Of a stretch of DNA of 64,000 nt, positions 50,294 to 60,459 are shown piece after piece. Both the position numbers and the translations under genes were made by a program. The stretch lies in contig NZ_FCOC02000002.1 in assembly GCF_001544455.2 (NCBI RefSeq), positions 1 through 64,000 of the forward strand, written 5' to 3'. Each line of letters begins with the position of its first letter. Position 1 is the first letter of the stretch. The notes beneath the pieces were generated by a model that worked only from the letters and a program-made list of their open reading frames with translations, was not told the DNA's origin and searched no databases. The DNA is from Caballeronia sordidicola. GTDB taxonomy: Bacteria; Pseudomonadota; Gammaproteobacteria; Burkholderiales; Burkholderiaceae.

Positions 50294-52729
50294 TTAGTTA
50301 CGAACCGGCTTGCCGGTTTGCAACATGCCCATGATCCGTTCCTGCGTCTTCGCGGTGCCGAGCAAGTCGACAAACGCACGACGTTCGAGCGCCAGCAACC
50401 ATTCTTCATCGACGAGACTTCCCGCTTCCACGTCCCCGCCGCACACCGCTTCTGCGATACGGCTCGCAATCAGGAAATCGTGATCGCTGATAAAGCGTCC
50501 GTCGCGCATGTTCACGAGCGACGCCTTGATGGTGGAGATCGCCGAGCGTCCGGCCACCGGAATCTGCGTAACACGCAACGGCGCGCGATAACCCGCGGCG
50601 CTCAAGGCGCGCGCTTCCTTCTTCGCGATATCGAGCAGTTCGTGCACGTTGAAAACGATCGTGTCCGATGCCTTGAGATACCCCATCGAACGCGCTTCCA
50701 GCGCCGATGCCGAGACCTTCGCCATCGCAGCGTTTTCGAATGATTTCTGCAGGAACTTGAGCAGATCGCTGGTCGCGTTGACAGCGCTAGCCGCGCTCGC
50801 CGCACGCAACGCGGCTTCCTTCAGGCCGCCGCCCGCAGGCACGAGGCCCACACCCACTTCGACCAGTCCCATATAACTTTCGATGTGAGCAACCCGCTTG
50901 GCCGAATGCAGCGCGAGTTCGCAACCGCCGCCGAGCGCGATGCCCGACACCGCCGCCACCACCGGCACGCTCGCGTACTTCACGCGCAACATGCCTTGCT
51001 GGAACTTCTTCACAAACGGTTCGATGCCCTTCGCACCGCCCATCATGAACGCGGGCATGGCTTCTTCGAGGTTCGCGCCAGCCGAGAACGCGCCGCCCGG
51101 ATTGCCGAGCTTCAACGCGGAGGTTTGCCAGATCACGACGCCTTTGTAATCGGCTTCGGCAAGTTCGATAGCCTTCGTCAAGCCTTCGATCACCGCTGGC
51201 CCGATCGTGTTCATCTTGCTCTTGAACGACACCATCACGACGTCGTCCTCGCCCGCGCGGTCATCGACCCATGCGCGCACGGCATCGGTTTCGAACAAGG
51301 TCTTGCCGTAGGTCTTCGGATCAACGCCCGCTTCGCCAAGCAGCGGCGCGCGGAAAACCTGCTTCCTGTAGACATCGAGCGATGAACGCGGGATGAATTT
51401 CGAAGCGCTCGGCGACCACGATCCTTCCGCCATATGCACGCCGCCCTTCTCGGCCACGGGACCGTCGAACACCCACGATGGCAGCGGCGCCTTCGACAAC
51501 GCCTTGCCTGCATCGATGTCTTCCTTCACCCATTGCGCGACCTGCGTCCAGCCAGCCGCCTGCCAGCCTTCGAACGGCCCTTCGTTCCAGCCGAAACCCC
51601 AGCGAATGGCAAGATCGATATCGCGCGCATTGTCCGCCACGGACTCCAGATGCACGCCGATGTAATGGAACACATCGCGGAAAATGGACCAGAGGAATTG
51701 CGCTTGCGGATGTTCCGATTCACGCAGGAGCTTGAGACGTTCCGCCGGCGGACGCTTCAGGATCCGGCCGACAAGTTCGTCCGCCTTGCCGCCGCCATCC
51801 ACGTAGGTTCCCGTCTTCGGGTCCAGCACTTTGATGACCTTGCCTTCCTTCTTGTAGAAACCCGCACCCGACTTCTGACCCAGCGCGCCGTTCTTCACCA
51901 GACCGGCCAGCACGGCCGGCGTCTCGTACAAGGCGAAGAAGGGATCGTCGGGCAGGTTGTCCTGCATCGTCTTGATGACGTGCGCCATGGTGTCGAGACC
52001 GACCACGTCCGCCGTACGGAACGTCGCCGACTTCGCGCGGCCAAGACGTGCGCCGGTGAGGTCGTCGACTTCATCGAAACGCAGTCCGAACTTCTCCGCT
52101 TCCGCGATCACCGCAAGAATCGAGAACACGCCCACGCGATTCGCGATGAAATTCGGCGTGTCTTTCGCGCGCACCACACCCTTGCCAACCACGCTCGTGA
52201 GAAAGGTTTCGAGCTGATCGAGGATTTGCGGCTGCGTGGTATGGGTCGGAATGAGTTCGACCAGATGCATGTAGCGCGGCGGATTAAAAAAATGCACGCC
52301 GCAGAAACGCGCCTTGAGTTCGTCCGAAAAACCCTTCGATAACTCCGTGATCGAAAGCCCCGACGTATTCGTCGCGAAAATCGCCTTCTCACCGATATAC
52401 GGCGAAATCTTCTTGTACAGATCGTGCTTCCAGTCCATGCGCTCGGCAATGGCTTCGATCACGAGATCGCACTCTTTGAGCTTCTCGATGTCGTCGTCGT
52501 AATTCGCTGGCTGGATATATTGCGCGTCGTCCTTCACGCCGAACGGCGCGGGCGACAGCTTCTTCAAGTTCTCGATAGCTTTCAGCGCGATGCCGTTCTT
52601 CGGGCCTTCCTTCGCCGGCAGGTCGAACAGCAGGACCGGCACCTGGGCGTTGATCAGGTGCGCCGCGATCTGCGCGCCCATCACGCCGGCGCCGAGTACC
52701 GCCACCTTGCGTATGTTCAGATTGCTCAC
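50294..52729 (-). CDS. 3-hydroxyacyl-CoA dehydrogenase / enoyl-CoA hydratase, FadN-type fusion
   Basis: An 811-residue bifunctional beta-oxidation enzyme. The NAD-binding dehydrogenase comes first (VAVLGAGVMGAQIAAHL at about 10-26, with NTSGLSI and FCGVHFFNPPRYMHLVELI). The crotonase-like hydratase domain comes last (GGGCELALHSAKRVAHIESY, GLVPAGGGLKE). This order is the reverse of E. coli FadB and matches Bacillus FadN. The start is a GTG at 52729 with GGAG seven bases upstream; no ATG fits. It probably works with the adjacent thiolase and acyl-CoA dehydrogenase. Confidence 0.92.
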   Translation of the reverse strand: MSNLNIRKVAVLGAGVMGAQIAAHLINAQVPVLLFDLPAKEGPKNGIALKAIENLKKLSPAPFGVKDDAQYIQPANYDDDIEKLKECDLVIEAIAERMDWKHDLYKKISPYIGEKAIFATNTSGLSITELSKGFSDELKARFCGVHFFNPPRYMHLVELIPTHTTQPQILDQLETFLTSVVGKGVVRAKDTPNFIANRVGVFSILAVIAEAEKFGLRFDEVDDLTGARLGRAKSATFRTADVVGLDTMAHVIKTMQDNLPDDPFFALYETPAVLAGLVKNGALGQKSGAGFYKKEGKVIKVLDPKTGTYVDGGGKADELVGRILKRPPAERLKLLRESEHPQAQFLWSIFRDVFHYIGVHLESVADNARDIDLAIRWGFGWNEGPFEGWQAAGWTQVAQWVKEDIDAGKALSKAPLPSWVFDGPVAEKGGVHMAEGSWSPSASKFIPRSSLDVYRKQVFRAPLLGEAGVDPKTYGKTLFETDAVRAWVDDRAGEDDVVMVSFKSKMNTIGPAVIEGLTKAIELAEADYKGVVIWQTSALKLGNPGGAFSAGANLEEAMPAFMMGGAKGIEPFVKKFQQGMLRVKYASVPVVAAVSGIALGGGCELALHSAKRVAHIESYMGLVEVGVGLVPAGGGLKEAALRAASAASAVNATSDLLKFLQKSFENAAMAKVSASALEARSMGYLKASDTIVFNVHELLDIAKKEARALSAAGYRAPLRVTQIPVAGRSAISTIKASLVNMRDGRFISDHDFLIASRIAEAVCGGDVEAGSLVDEEWLLALERRAFVDLLGTAKTQERIMGMLQTGKPVRN

Positions 52730-52805
52730 GTTGTGTCTCCGGGAGAGGTATTCGGTGTGACCATGCGCCACGTCTTTGGAAGACGCGGCGCCATGCAAAA
52801 GAGAC

Positions 52806-54593
52806 TTAGAACAAAGCTTCGTCGTATTCCATCAGCGTCTTCGATCCGGCGCGCGCGGCGCGAATCGTCGATGCCGTTTCAGGCAGCAATTTCGCGAAAT
52901 AGAACCGGGCGGTGGCGAGCTTTGCCGCGTAAAACGGATCTCCTTCGGCCTGCTTGTCCAGCGCGATGCGCGCCATGCGTGCCCAGAAATACGAGAACAC
53001 CAGATGCCCGACGGTACGCAGATACGGCACGGCGGCGGCGCCGACTTCGTCCGGATTCTGCATGGCCTTCATGCCGATTTCCATGGTCAGTTTCTGCACC
53101 TTGTCGCCAATGTCGGCGAGCGGGTTGATGAACTCCTGCATCTCCGGCTTGACGCCCTCTTCTTCCACGAAGTCCGTCACGAGCTTGCCGAACTTCTTCA
53201 GCTTCGCGCCCATGTCGCCAAGAATCTTGCGGCCGAGCAGGTCCAAAGCCTGAATCGAATTCGTGCCTTCGTAGATCATGTTGATGCGGGCGTCGCGCAC
53301 GTATTGCTCCATGCCCCATTCGGAGATGAAGCCATGGCCGCCGTATATCTGCAGCCCCAAGTTCGTGCCTTCGAACGCGTTGTCCGTCAGGAAAGCCTTG
53401 ATGACCGGCGTCAGCAGCGCGACCAGATCGGCGGCGTCCTTGCGCGCTGATTCGTCGGCGTGGGACAGTTCCTTGTCGATGTTGAGCGCCGCCCAGTACG
53501 TGAACGCGCGGCCTGCTTCGGCGTAGGCCTTTTGCGTGAGCAACATGCGGCGAACATCCGGATGCACGATGATTGGATCAGCGCCCTTTTCCGGCGCTTT
53601 CGGCCCCGTCAGCGAACGCATTTGCAGACGTTCCTTCGCGTATGTGAGCGAGTTCTGATACGCGATTTCCGTCAGGCCAAGCCCTTGCATGCCAACGCCG
53701 AGACGCGCGGCGTTCATCATCACGAACATGGCGTTCAAGCCCTTGTTCGGCTCGCCGACAAGCCAGCCTTTCGCCGAATCCAGATTGATCACGCAGGTGG
53801 AATTGCCGTGAATGCCCATCTTGTGTTCGATGGAACCGCACTTCACGCCATTGCGTTCGCCCGGAGCGCCGGCGTCGGTCGGAATGAACTTCGGCACGAT
53901 GAAAAGCGAAATGCCCTTCGTGCCGGCCGGTGCGCCCGGCAAGCGCGCCAGCACCAGATGCACGATGTTCTCGGCAAGATCGTGTTCGCCGCTGGAGATG
54001 AAGATCTTCGTGCCGCTGATGGCATAGGAACCGTCGCTGTTCGGCTCGGCCTTCGTGCGCAACATGCCCAGGTCCGTGCCGCAATGCGGCTCGGTCAGGC
54101 ACATCGTGCCGGTCCAGGTGCCTTCGACCAGCTTCGGCAAGTACGCCTTCTGAAGTTCCGGTGCGCCGTGCGCGTGCAGGCATTCGTACGCGCCGTGCGA
54201 CAGGCCGGGGTACATCGTCCATGCCTGGTTCGCCGAATTCAGCATTTCGAAGAGCGCGTTGTTCACGAACGCGGGCAAGCCCTGGCCGCCGTATTCCGGA
54301 TCGCAGCCGAGAGCCGGCCAGCCCGCTTCAACGTATTGCCGGTAGGCTTCCTTGAAGCCGGTTGGCGTGCGCACGACGCCATCGCCTTCGTACGTGCACC
54401 CTTCGCGGTCGCCGACCTGATTCAGCGGGAAAAGCACTTCGGCGCAGAACTTGCCGGCTTCTTCCAGAACCTGATTGATCGTGTCGGCGTCAAGGTCCGC
54501 ATGCTTCGGCATGTTCTTGACCTCGTTTTCCACGTTGAGCAATTCGTGCAGCACGAATTGCATGTCACGCAGCGGCGCGGTGTACTGTCCCAT
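52806..54593 (-). CDS. Acyl-CoA dehydrogenase with C-terminal extension
   Basis: A 595-residue FAD enzyme that starts beta-oxidation by making the 2,3-double bond. The FAD/substrate region reads MCLTEPHCGTDLGMLRTKA (about 165). The expected C-terminal region with the base glutamate lies near QYVRDARINMIYEGTNSIQA (about 440). A further C-terminal domain of about 130 residues (acyl-CoA dehydrogenase_C type) explains the length, larger than the usual 380. It is the first enzyme gene after the TetR regulator. Confidence 0.93.
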   Translation of the reverse strand: MGQYTAPLRDMQFVLHELLNVENEVKNMPKHADLDADTINQVLEEAGKFCAEVLFPLNQVGDREGCTYEGDGVVRTPTGFKEAYRQYVEAGWPALGCDPEYGGQGLPAFVNNALFEMLNSANQAWTMYPGLSHGAYECLHAHGAPELQKAYLPKLVEGTWTGTMCLTEPHCGTDLGMLRTKAEPNSDGSYAISGTKIFISSGEHDLAENIVHLVLARLPGAPAGTKGISLFIVPKFIPTDAGAPGERNGVKCGSIEHKMGIHGNSTCVINLDSAKGWLVGEPNKGLNAMFVMMNAARLGVGMQGLGLTEIAYQNSLTYAKERLQMRSLTGPKAPEKGADPIIVHPDVRRMLLTQKAYAEAGRAFTYWAALNIDKELSHADESARKDAADLVALLTPVIKAFLTDNAFEGTNLGLQIYGGHGFISEWGMEQYVRDARINMIYEGTNSIQALDLLGRKILGDMGAKLKKFGKLVTDFVEEEGVKPEMQEFINPLADIGDKVQKLTMEIGMKAMQNPDEVGAAAVPYLRTVGHLVFSYFWARMARIALDKQAEGDPFYAAKLATARFYFAKLLPETASTIRAARAGSKTLMEYDEALF

Positions 54594-54676
54594 TCTTCAT
54601 CTCCAAGTGTCCAGGAAGCTTGGATCAAAAGCGCCGCCGAATCGATGCGTTAAAGCATTCGCCGATTCGCCTGCGT

Positions 54677-55276
54677 CTAGAGACCCTTGCTTTGATACGA
54701 AACAATCGTCTTTTCCAGCGCGTCCCGCGTCAGTTGCACCGCCTCCGGCAAATGCAGGAAACGCGCATCATGATGCAGGCCGAGCGTGAAACTATAGAGT
54801 TCAAAAAGCATCAGCGCAGGATCGGTATCCGCGCGCAGATGCCCCTCGTCCTTCGCCTGGTTGATCGCGCGCGTAAGCGCTGCCCGCCAGGTCGTCACGC
54901 TATGCACGAGTTGCTCGCGGACTGCACTATCGGCGCGATCGTCGTACTCCACCGCACCGCTGATGTAGATACAGCCCGTTGTCACTTCCTCGATGCGCTT
55001 TTCCATCCAGCGCGCCAGCATGGAACGCAAACGCGGCAAACCGCGTGCTTCGCGAAGGCTCGGATAAAACACTTCGTCTTCGAAGCGGCGGTGATACTCC
55101 TTCACCACTTCGACCTGCAGATCCTCGCGCGAGCCGAAATGCGCGAACACGCCGCTCTTGCTCATCTGCATCCGCTCGGCCAGCAAGCCGATCGTCAAAC
55201 CCTCGAGTCCATCCCGGCTAGCCAGGTCCAACGCGGCGTCGAGGATTGCGACGCGTGTCTGTTCGCCTTTTCGCAT
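54677..55276 (-). CDS. TetR-family regulator of the beta-oxidation operon
   Basis: A 199-residue repressor. The N-terminal helix-turn-helix (about 7-52) reads LTIGLLAERMQMSKSGVFAH then FGSREDLQVEV. The C-terminal ligand domain probably senses an acyl-CoA, by analogy with FadR/PsrA-like TetR proteins; this is inference. It is the first gene of the cluster, 83 bp before the acyl-CoA dehydrogenase, and has a near-perfect palindrome just ahead of its start. Confidence 0.88.
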   Translation of the reverse strand: MRKGEQTRVAILDAALDLASRDGLEGLTIGLLAERMQMSKSGVFAHFGSREDLQVEVVKEYHRRFEDEVFYPSLREARGLPRLRSMLARWMEKRIEEVTTGCIYISGAVEYDDRADSAVREQLVHSVTTWRAALTRAINQAKDEGHLRADTDPALMLFELYSFTLGLHHDARFLHLPEAVQLTRDALEKTIVSYQSKGL

Positions 55277-55308
55277 GATTTTCTACCGTTCTCATCAAGT
55301 CAAAATAA

Positions 55309-55354
55309 AATCGAACGGCCGTACGATTATTGTAGCCGACCGTTCCTGAAACAA
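55309..55354 (-). promoter_or_regulatory. Promoter and palindromic operator of the TetR/fad operon
   Basis: On the minus strand, TTGTTT (55354-55349), 17 bp, then AATAAT (55331-55326). The palindrome AATCGAACGGCCGTACGATT (55309-55328; 9 of 10 base pairs match) overlaps the end of the -10 and the start region, a likely TetR site, 33 bp before the regulator ATG. Confidence 0.6.
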
Positions 55355-55460
55355 GCTTTTTATTAGAAACCGGGGTCTAACTTTCGATCTCCGCCATAGG
55401 ACGTATCTCAAGTTTGTGCCGGTTCAGGGGCTGACAGCCAGTGGGAGTGGCCCGGGCACC

Positions 55461-56738
55461 TCAATCGTAACGGCCGATGGTGAGCATTTTCATCATCGTG
55501 CGATACGCGTTGTAGGCGAGCCAGTTAAGCAGACGCTCACCGGCCGGGCGCGCCGCGTATTGCTCGAGCGTGATGGGCCGGGCGTCCTCGAACGCTGCGA
55601 GGATCGAGTCGCGCAGCTTCACGATCTCGTTCTCGTGGTTCACCAGCACCATGTTCGCCTCGTTGTTCAGCACGAGGCTCAGCGCGTCGAGGTTGGACGA
55701 GCCAACCGTCGCCCAGTTCGAATCGACCACGGCCACTTTGCCATGCAGCATGGTTTTCTCGTATTCCGCGATCCGCACCCCGTATTTCAGCAGGTTCCGA
55801 TACAAAAACGGCGTAGCGTAATCCAGCGCCACGAATTCCTTCCTGCCAATCACCAAGGTCACGCGAATACCGCGCTGCGCGGCGCGAACCAGCGCGCGAC
55901 GCAGCTTGCGGCCCGGCATGAAGTACGGATTCGCCAGCATCACCTCGTTTTCCGCGTGCGAAATGGCCGCCAGATAGGCCTTTTCTATCGCCCTCCGGTT
56001 CAGCAGGTTATCGCGCGCAACGAAGGCCACGCATGGCCGGTCCACCGCGTGGATCATGCCGCGCCGCGCGCGCAAACGCGCTCGCAACGCGCGCCGGCTG
56101 CTTCTGGACGAGGCGCTTGCCGCCGCGCCCTGATCCTTTGGGCTGGCGCTGCGCGGCTTGACGCCGAGGCGAATCCGCTGCCATTGAAGATCGAACGCTT
56201 CACGCACGTCCGATACCACCGGCCCTCGCGTCTCCAGAGCGAAATCCCATCGCGCGAATTCGATGGGAACGCCATTCTGATGGTAGTCGTCCACTATGTT
56301 GATGCCGCCGCAAAACGCGATCTCTCGATCGATCACTACCAGCTTCCGGTGTGTCCGCGAGAACCCCAGCGGCCCGAACAAATGCGGGTTGTAGATGCGG
56401 TGCTCGACGTTCGCTTCCGGCCATTCATCGAAAAGCGGCAGCTTCGCCGTGCCTATGCCATCGGTGATCACGCGCACATGCACGCCGCGCCGCCCGGCGT
56501 TCATCAAGGCGGCGGAGACGGCGCGGCCGGCGGCATCGTCGCAGAAAATATAGGTTTCGAGCGAAACCTCGTGCTTCGCGGCATTGATGCGCCCGATCAG
56601 GTCCGGGAAAAATGCGTCGCCCGACTTCAGCAATTTGACCGTGTTATTGATGGTGAAGCACAACCTTCCCGGGCGGCGGCCGCGAAACAGCGCCTGCTTG
56701 AGCCGGGCAAAGCGGCGCGACGGCCCGCCGAAACCCAT
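55461..56738 (-). CDS. clsB: Cardiolipin synthase ClsB-type phospholipase D protein
   Basis: A 425-residue phospholipase-D superfamily protein that joins two phospholipids, or phosphatidylglycerol with a donor, to make cardiolipin. Two HKD motifs are complete: H130-x-K132-x4-D137 (HRKLVVID) and H332-x-K334-x4-D339 (HGKVAVVD). A basic, Arg/Ser-rich linker (about 196-228) separates the halves. There is no strong N-terminal membrane pair, which fits ClsB rather than ClsA. Its ATG at 56738 overlaps the nudB stop (TGATG). Confidence 0.9.
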   Translation of the reverse strand: MGFGGPSRRFARLKQALFRGRRPGRLCFTINNTVKLLKSGDAFFPDLIGRINAAKHEVSLETYIFCDDAAGRAVSAALMNAGRRGVHVRVITDGIGTAKLPLFDEWPEANVEHRIYNPHLFGPLGFSRTHRKLVVIDREIAFCGGINIVDDYHQNGVPIEFARWDFALETRGPVVSDVREAFDLQWQRIRLGVKPRSASPKDQGAAASASSRSSRRALRARLRARRGMIHAVDRPCVAFVARDNLLNRRAIEKAYLAAISHAENEVMLANPYFMPGRKLRRALVRAAQRGIRVTLVIGRKEFVALDYATPFLYRNLLKYGVRIAEYEKTMLHGKVAVVDSNWATVGSSNLDALSLVLNNEANMVLVNHENEIVKLRDSILAAFEDARPITLEQYAARPAGERLLNWLAYNAYRTMMKMLTIGRYD

Positions 56739-57214
56739 CACCGGCTGTGCTCCGCCAACCGCTCGGGCAATTGCAGGATTGCCTCACGATTCGATGACGA
56801 GAAACATTTCGCGGCGGCCTCGCGAAACGGCAGCCAGAGAAACGCGGTGTGTTCGCGCGGCGCGAGCGTCACTTCCACGCCGTGCGGCACGAGCAGGCTG
56901 AACTGGTGCTCGACGTTGCGCACAACGCCTTCTGCATAGCGATGCCGCCATTCCGGATAAATGTCGTATTCAATCTGATGGTGCCAGTCGATCAGCGATC
57001 GCTCCGGCACGCCGAGGCTTCCAATCACGATCCCTGTTTCCTCGGCCACTTCGCGGGCTGCGGTCAGGGCGAAGGGTTCGTCGATGTGATCTTTGGAGCC
57101 CGTCACGGACTGCCAGAACCCCGGCCGATCGGCGCGCTCGATGATGAGTACGTCCATTTCGGGCGTGTGGATGACAACGAGAACGGATTCGGGAATTTTC
57201 GGCGGCTTGGGCAT
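56738..57214 (-). CDS. nudB: Dihydroneopterin triphosphate diphosphatase
   Basis: A 158-residue NUDIX enzyme that removes pyrophosphate from dihydroneopterin triphosphate in folate synthesis. The NUDIX box is GSKDHIDEPFALTAAREVAE followed by ETG (about 38-60). The opening KIPESVLVVIHTPEMDVLII and the phrase FWQSVTGS are typical of NudB. The start at 57214 is used because the upstream frame runs into the aspS terminator. It overlaps clsB. Confidence 0.92.
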   Translation of the reverse strand: MPKPPKIPESVLVVIHTPEMDVLIIERADRPGFWQSVTGSKDHIDEPFALTAAREVAEETGIVIGSLGVPERSLIDWHHQIEYDIYPEWRHRYAEGVVRNVEHQFSLLVPHGVEVTLAPREHTAFLWLPFREAAAKCFSSSNREAILQLPERLAEHSR

Positions 57215-57271
57215 TTTGGAAACGGTGCGGCCATTCGTGGAAGCTGGCCGAAGAATGTAACCCAAAAAACG

Positions 57272-57296
57272 AAAAAGGCGCATCGAGCGCCTTTTC
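57272..57296 (-). terminator. Terminator after aspS
   Basis: On the minus strand the stem AAAAGGCGC / GCGCCTTTT with a 5-nt loop is followed by TCGTTTTTT. It lies 30 bp past the aspS stop and just ahead of nudB. Confidence 0.75.
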
Positions 57297-57325
57297 CGTT
57301 TCGGATGGTGCAGCAGAACGACTGC

Positions 57326-59128
57326 TTACTGCACCTTCGGCTCCGGCTGACGCAGGCGAATGTGCAGTTCCTTCAACTGCCGTTCGTCCACTTCGCTCGG
57401 CGCTTGCGTCAGCAAGTCGGTGGCGCGCTGCGTCTTCGGGAACGCGATCACGTCACGGATCGAATCCGCACCCGCCATCATGGTGACGATACGATCCAGA
57501 CCGAACGCAATACCACCATGCGGCGGCGCACCGTACTGCAGCGCGTCGAGCAGGAAGCCGAACTTGATGCGCGCTTCCTCGGCATTGATCTTCAGCGCGC
57601 GGAACACCTTGCTCTGCACTTCTTCCTGATAAATCCGCACCGATCCACCGCCGATTTCCCAACCGTTCAGAACCATGTCGTACGCTTTCGCGAGACAGCG
57701 GCCCGGATCGGTTTCCAGATATTCCAGATGCTCGTCCTTCGGGCTCGTGAACGGATGATGCGCGGCCACGTAGCGGTTGTCTTCTTCGTCGAATTCGAAC
57801 ATCGGGAAGTCGATCACCCACAACGGCTTCCAGCCCGACTCGAACAGTCCGTTCGCGCGGCCGAATTCCGAATGGCCGATCTTCAGGCGCAGCGCGCCCA
57901 GGCTGTCGTTCACGACCTTCGCGCGGTCTGCCGCGAAGAAAATGATGTCGCCGTCTTGCGCGCCGGTGCGCTCCATCACAGCGGCAATCGCTGCGTCGTG
58001 CAGATTCTTCACGATTGGGCTTTGCAGGCCGTCGCGGCCCTTCGTCACGTCGTTGACCTTGATCCACGCCAGACCCTTCGCGCCGTAAATACGCACGAAT
58101 TCTGTGTACCCGTCAATATCCCCACGCGACAGATCCGCGCCCTTCGGCACGCGCAATGCCGCCACGCGACCATCCTTGGAATTGGCCGGCGTGCTGAACA
58201 CCTTGAAGTCGACATCGCGAACAGCGTCGGTCAGGTCGGAGAATTCCAGCTTCACGCGCAGGTCCGGCTTGTCCGAACCAAAGCGGCGCATGGCTTCCGA
58301 ATACAGCATGACCGGGAATTTCTCATCGAGCGAAACGTCGATGGTCTTCTTGAACACATGGCGAATCATCGCTTCGAACAGATCGCGAATTTCCTGCTCG
58401 CTCAGGAACGATGTTTCACAATCGATCTGCGTGAATTCCGGCTGGCGATCGGCGCGCAGGTCTTCGTCGCGGAAACACTTCACGATCTGGTAATACCGAT
58501 CGAAGTTCGCGACCATCAGCAACTGCTTGAACAGTTGCGGCGACTGCGGCAACGCGAAAAACTGACCCGGATTCGTACGCGACGGCACCAGATAATCGCG
58601 CGCGCCTTCAGGCGTGCTCTTGGTCAGCATCGGCGTTTCGATGTCGATAAAACCCTGCTCATCCAGGTACTTGCGCACTTCAATAGCTACGCGATACCGC
58701 AAGCGCAGGTTCTGCTGCATTTGCGGACGGCGCAGGTCGAGCACACGGTGCGTCAAGCGCGTGGTTTCGGAAAGGTTGTCGTCGTCGAGCTGGAACGGCG
58801 GCGTGACCGACGCGTTCAGCACGGTCAGCTCGTGGCACAGCACTTCGATCTTGCCGCTCGTCAGGCCGGCGTTCGCCGTGCCTTCGGGACGGCTGCGCAC
58901 GACGCCCTTCACCTGCACGCAAAACTCGTTGCGCACGCCCTCGGCGACCTTGAACATGTCCGCACGATCCGGATCGCACACGACTTGAACGAGGCCCTCG
59001 CGATCGCGCAGATCGATAAAAATGACGCCGCCGTGATCGCGCCGGCGATGTACCCAGCCGCACAGCGAAACGCTTTGGCCCAGGAGGGCTTCGGTCACCA
59101 GACCGCAGTATTCAGATCTCATCGACAT
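57326..59128 (-). CDS. aspS: Aspartate--tRNA ligase
   Basis: A 600-residue class II synthetase of bacterial size. It has an N-terminal anticodon-binding OB domain (1-~105, with [20 protein letters not shown]), motif 2 in [17 protein letters not shown], a GAD insertion domain (about 290-420) and motif 3 [15 protein letters not shown] near the end. The start at 59128 (MSMRSEYCG) is the family N terminus. Many betaproteobacterial AspRS also charge tRNA-Asn, but that cannot be judged here. Confidence 0.96.
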   Translation of the reverse strand: MSMRSEYCGLVTEALLGQSVSLCGWVHRRRDHGGVIFIDLRDREGLVQVVCDPDRADMFKVAEGVRNEFCVQVKGVVRSRPEGTANAGLTSGKIEVLCHELTVLNASVTPPFQLDDDNLSETTRLTHRVLDLRRPQMQQNLRLRYRVAIEVRKYLDEQGFIDIETPMLTKSTPEGARDYLVPSRTNPGQFFALPQSPQLFKQLLMVANFDRYYQIVKCFRDEDLRADRQPEFTQIDCETSFLSEQEIRDLFEAMIRHVFKKTIDVSLDEKFPVMLYSEAMRRFGSDKPDLRVKLEFSDLTDAVRDVDFKVFSTPANSKDGRVAALRVPKGADLSRGDIDGYTEFVRIYGAKGLAWIKVNDVTKGRDGLQSPIVKNLHDAAIAAVMERTGAQDGDIIFFAADRAKVVNDSLGALRLKIGHSEFGRANGLFESGWKPLWVIDFPMFEFDEEDNRYVAAHHPFTSPKDEHLEYLETDPGRCLAKAYDMVLNGWEIGGGSVRIYQEEVQSKVFRALKINAEEARIKFGFLLDALQYGAPPHGGIAFGLDRIVTMMAGADSIRDVIAFPKTQRATDLLTQAPSEVDERQLKELHIRLRQPEPKVQ

Positions 59129-59205
59129 GATGTTGTGTCTTTCGTTATTCATTGATCAACGGCGCGCGCGAACACGTGGGAAACAGTGTTTGCAGCACGC
59201 CGGCA

Positions 59206-59862
59206 TTACAGCGGCGGGTCGACGGGACGGCGCGGCGCGGCCTGCGCTTGCGGCATGGACGGCGCGACTACTCCCATTGACACGATGTACTTCAACGCAG
59301 CGTCGACAGACATGTCGAGCTCGATGACTTCGCTTCTCGGCACCATCAGGAAAAAACCCGAGGTGGGATTCGGCGTGGTCGGCACGTAGACGCTCACATG
59401 ATCTTCGGTCAGGTGATTGACTACGTCGCCACCGGGAACGCCCGTCAGGAATCCGATGGTGTACGACCCCGAATGAGGATAACGGATCAGCAGTGCCTTG
59501 CGGAACGCGTTGCCGCTGCTTGAGAGCAACGTGTCCGACACTTGTTTCACGCTGGTATACAGCGGTCCGACCACGGGAATGTGACGCACGATCACATTCC
59601 ACCACTCGACCAGTTTCTGGCCGACGAAGTTCTGCGTGAGCAAGCCCACGACGAAAATGAATGCGAGCGTCAGCACCGCGCCCAGGCCTGGCAAATGGAA
59701 GCCGAACACGCGCTCAGGCTGCCAGGATTCCGGCAGGAGCAGCAGCGTCTGGTCCATCGTGCCGATCACGAGCCCGATCACCCACATGGTGATAGCGAGC
59801 GGCACCAGCACCAGCAAGCCGGTTGCGAACACGGATTTCAACGTTGTCTTTTTGGTCGTCAT
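59206..59862 (-). CDS. DUF502 membrane protein
   Basis: A 218-residue inner-membrane protein of unknown function. Two membrane helices (about 12-34 and 54-76) are followed by a soluble domain with the DUF502 phrases VPLVGPLYTSVKQ-like VPVVGPLYTSVKQVSDTLLS, GSYTIGFLTG and VSVYVPTTPNPTSGFF. It lies between fmdB-like and aspS on the same strand, a common betaproteobacterial order. The C-terminal 20 residues are Ala/Pro/Gln-rich and look disordered. Confidence 0.88.
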   Translation of the reverse strand: MTTKKTTLKSVFATGLLVLVPLAITMWVIGLVIGTMDQTLLLLPESWQPERVFGFHLPGLGAVLTLAFIFVVGLLTQNFVGQKLVEWWNVIVRHIPVVGPLYTSVKQVSDTLLSSSGNAFRKALLIRYPHSGSYTIGFLTGVPGGDVVNHLTEDHVSVYVPTTPNPTSGFFLMVPRSEVIELDMSVDAALKYIVSMGVVAPSMPQAQAAPRRPVDPPL

Positions 59863-60072
59863 TTACACAGCCGGAAGGCCGCACCGCTTGTATCCACGGT
59901 TTGGCTGGTTCGTCGCCCGACGTACAGCTTGATTCCGGGCGGACATCTGCGTGCGTGCGATCGGACAGATCGAGCGGTTGAGCGCGGTAAAAGCTAGCGC
60001 AGGTCAGGCTTCGTTTCCGTTTCAGACTTGGCTCTCTGTTTCGGGGCCTTGGAGAGCGTCACTCAGCGAGCG

Positions 60073-60459
60073 TCAATTAGATGCAGGAGCGACCGGTTTG
60101 GCCGATGCCGGTGCGGACGCCGCGCTGCTCTTCGAGCTATCCGTTACGGGCGCACTTGCCGTGGACGAATCGCCTTTTGACGATTCCTTGCTCGAAGCGC
60201 CTGGATCCGATGCACTCTCGCTCTTTGTTTCTGCTTTCGCGCCGTCGTCTTTCTTCGCGGCAGCAGCCCCATTATTGCCGCCGCGAAAATCCGTCACGTA
60301 CCAGCCCGAACCCTTCAGTTGAAAGCCCGCGGCGGTAACCTGCTTAACGAAAGTTTCCTTCCCGCACTGTGGGCAGGTGGTGAGCGGCGCATCGCTCATT
60401 TTCTGGAGCGCGTCTTTTTGAAAGCCGCATGACTCGCAGCGGTACGCGTAGATCGGCAT
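60073..60459 (-). CDS. FmdB-family zinc-ribbon protein
   Basis: A 128-residue protein. The first 60 residues are an FmdB/CxxC zinc ribbon (C8, C11, C29, C32) starting MPIYAYRCESCG. The remainder (about 62-128) is a low-complexity tail of Ala, Ser, Lys, Asp and Pro, likely disordered. FmdB was named as a putative regulator of formamidase expression, but the role here is unknown. It precedes DUF502 and aspS. Confidence 0.88.
   Translation of the reverse strand: MPIYAYRCESCGFQKDALQKMSDAPLTTCPQCGKETFVKQVTAAGFQLKGSGWYVTDFRGGNNGAAAAKKDDGAKAETKSESASDPGASSKESSKGDSSTASAPVTDSSKSSAASAPASAKPVAPASN

Noticed and set aside
56849..59155. A 768-codon plus-strand open frame opposite nudB and aspS
   Set aside because: It is antisense to aspS and reads through the aspS terminator; it has no domain and no ribosome site.
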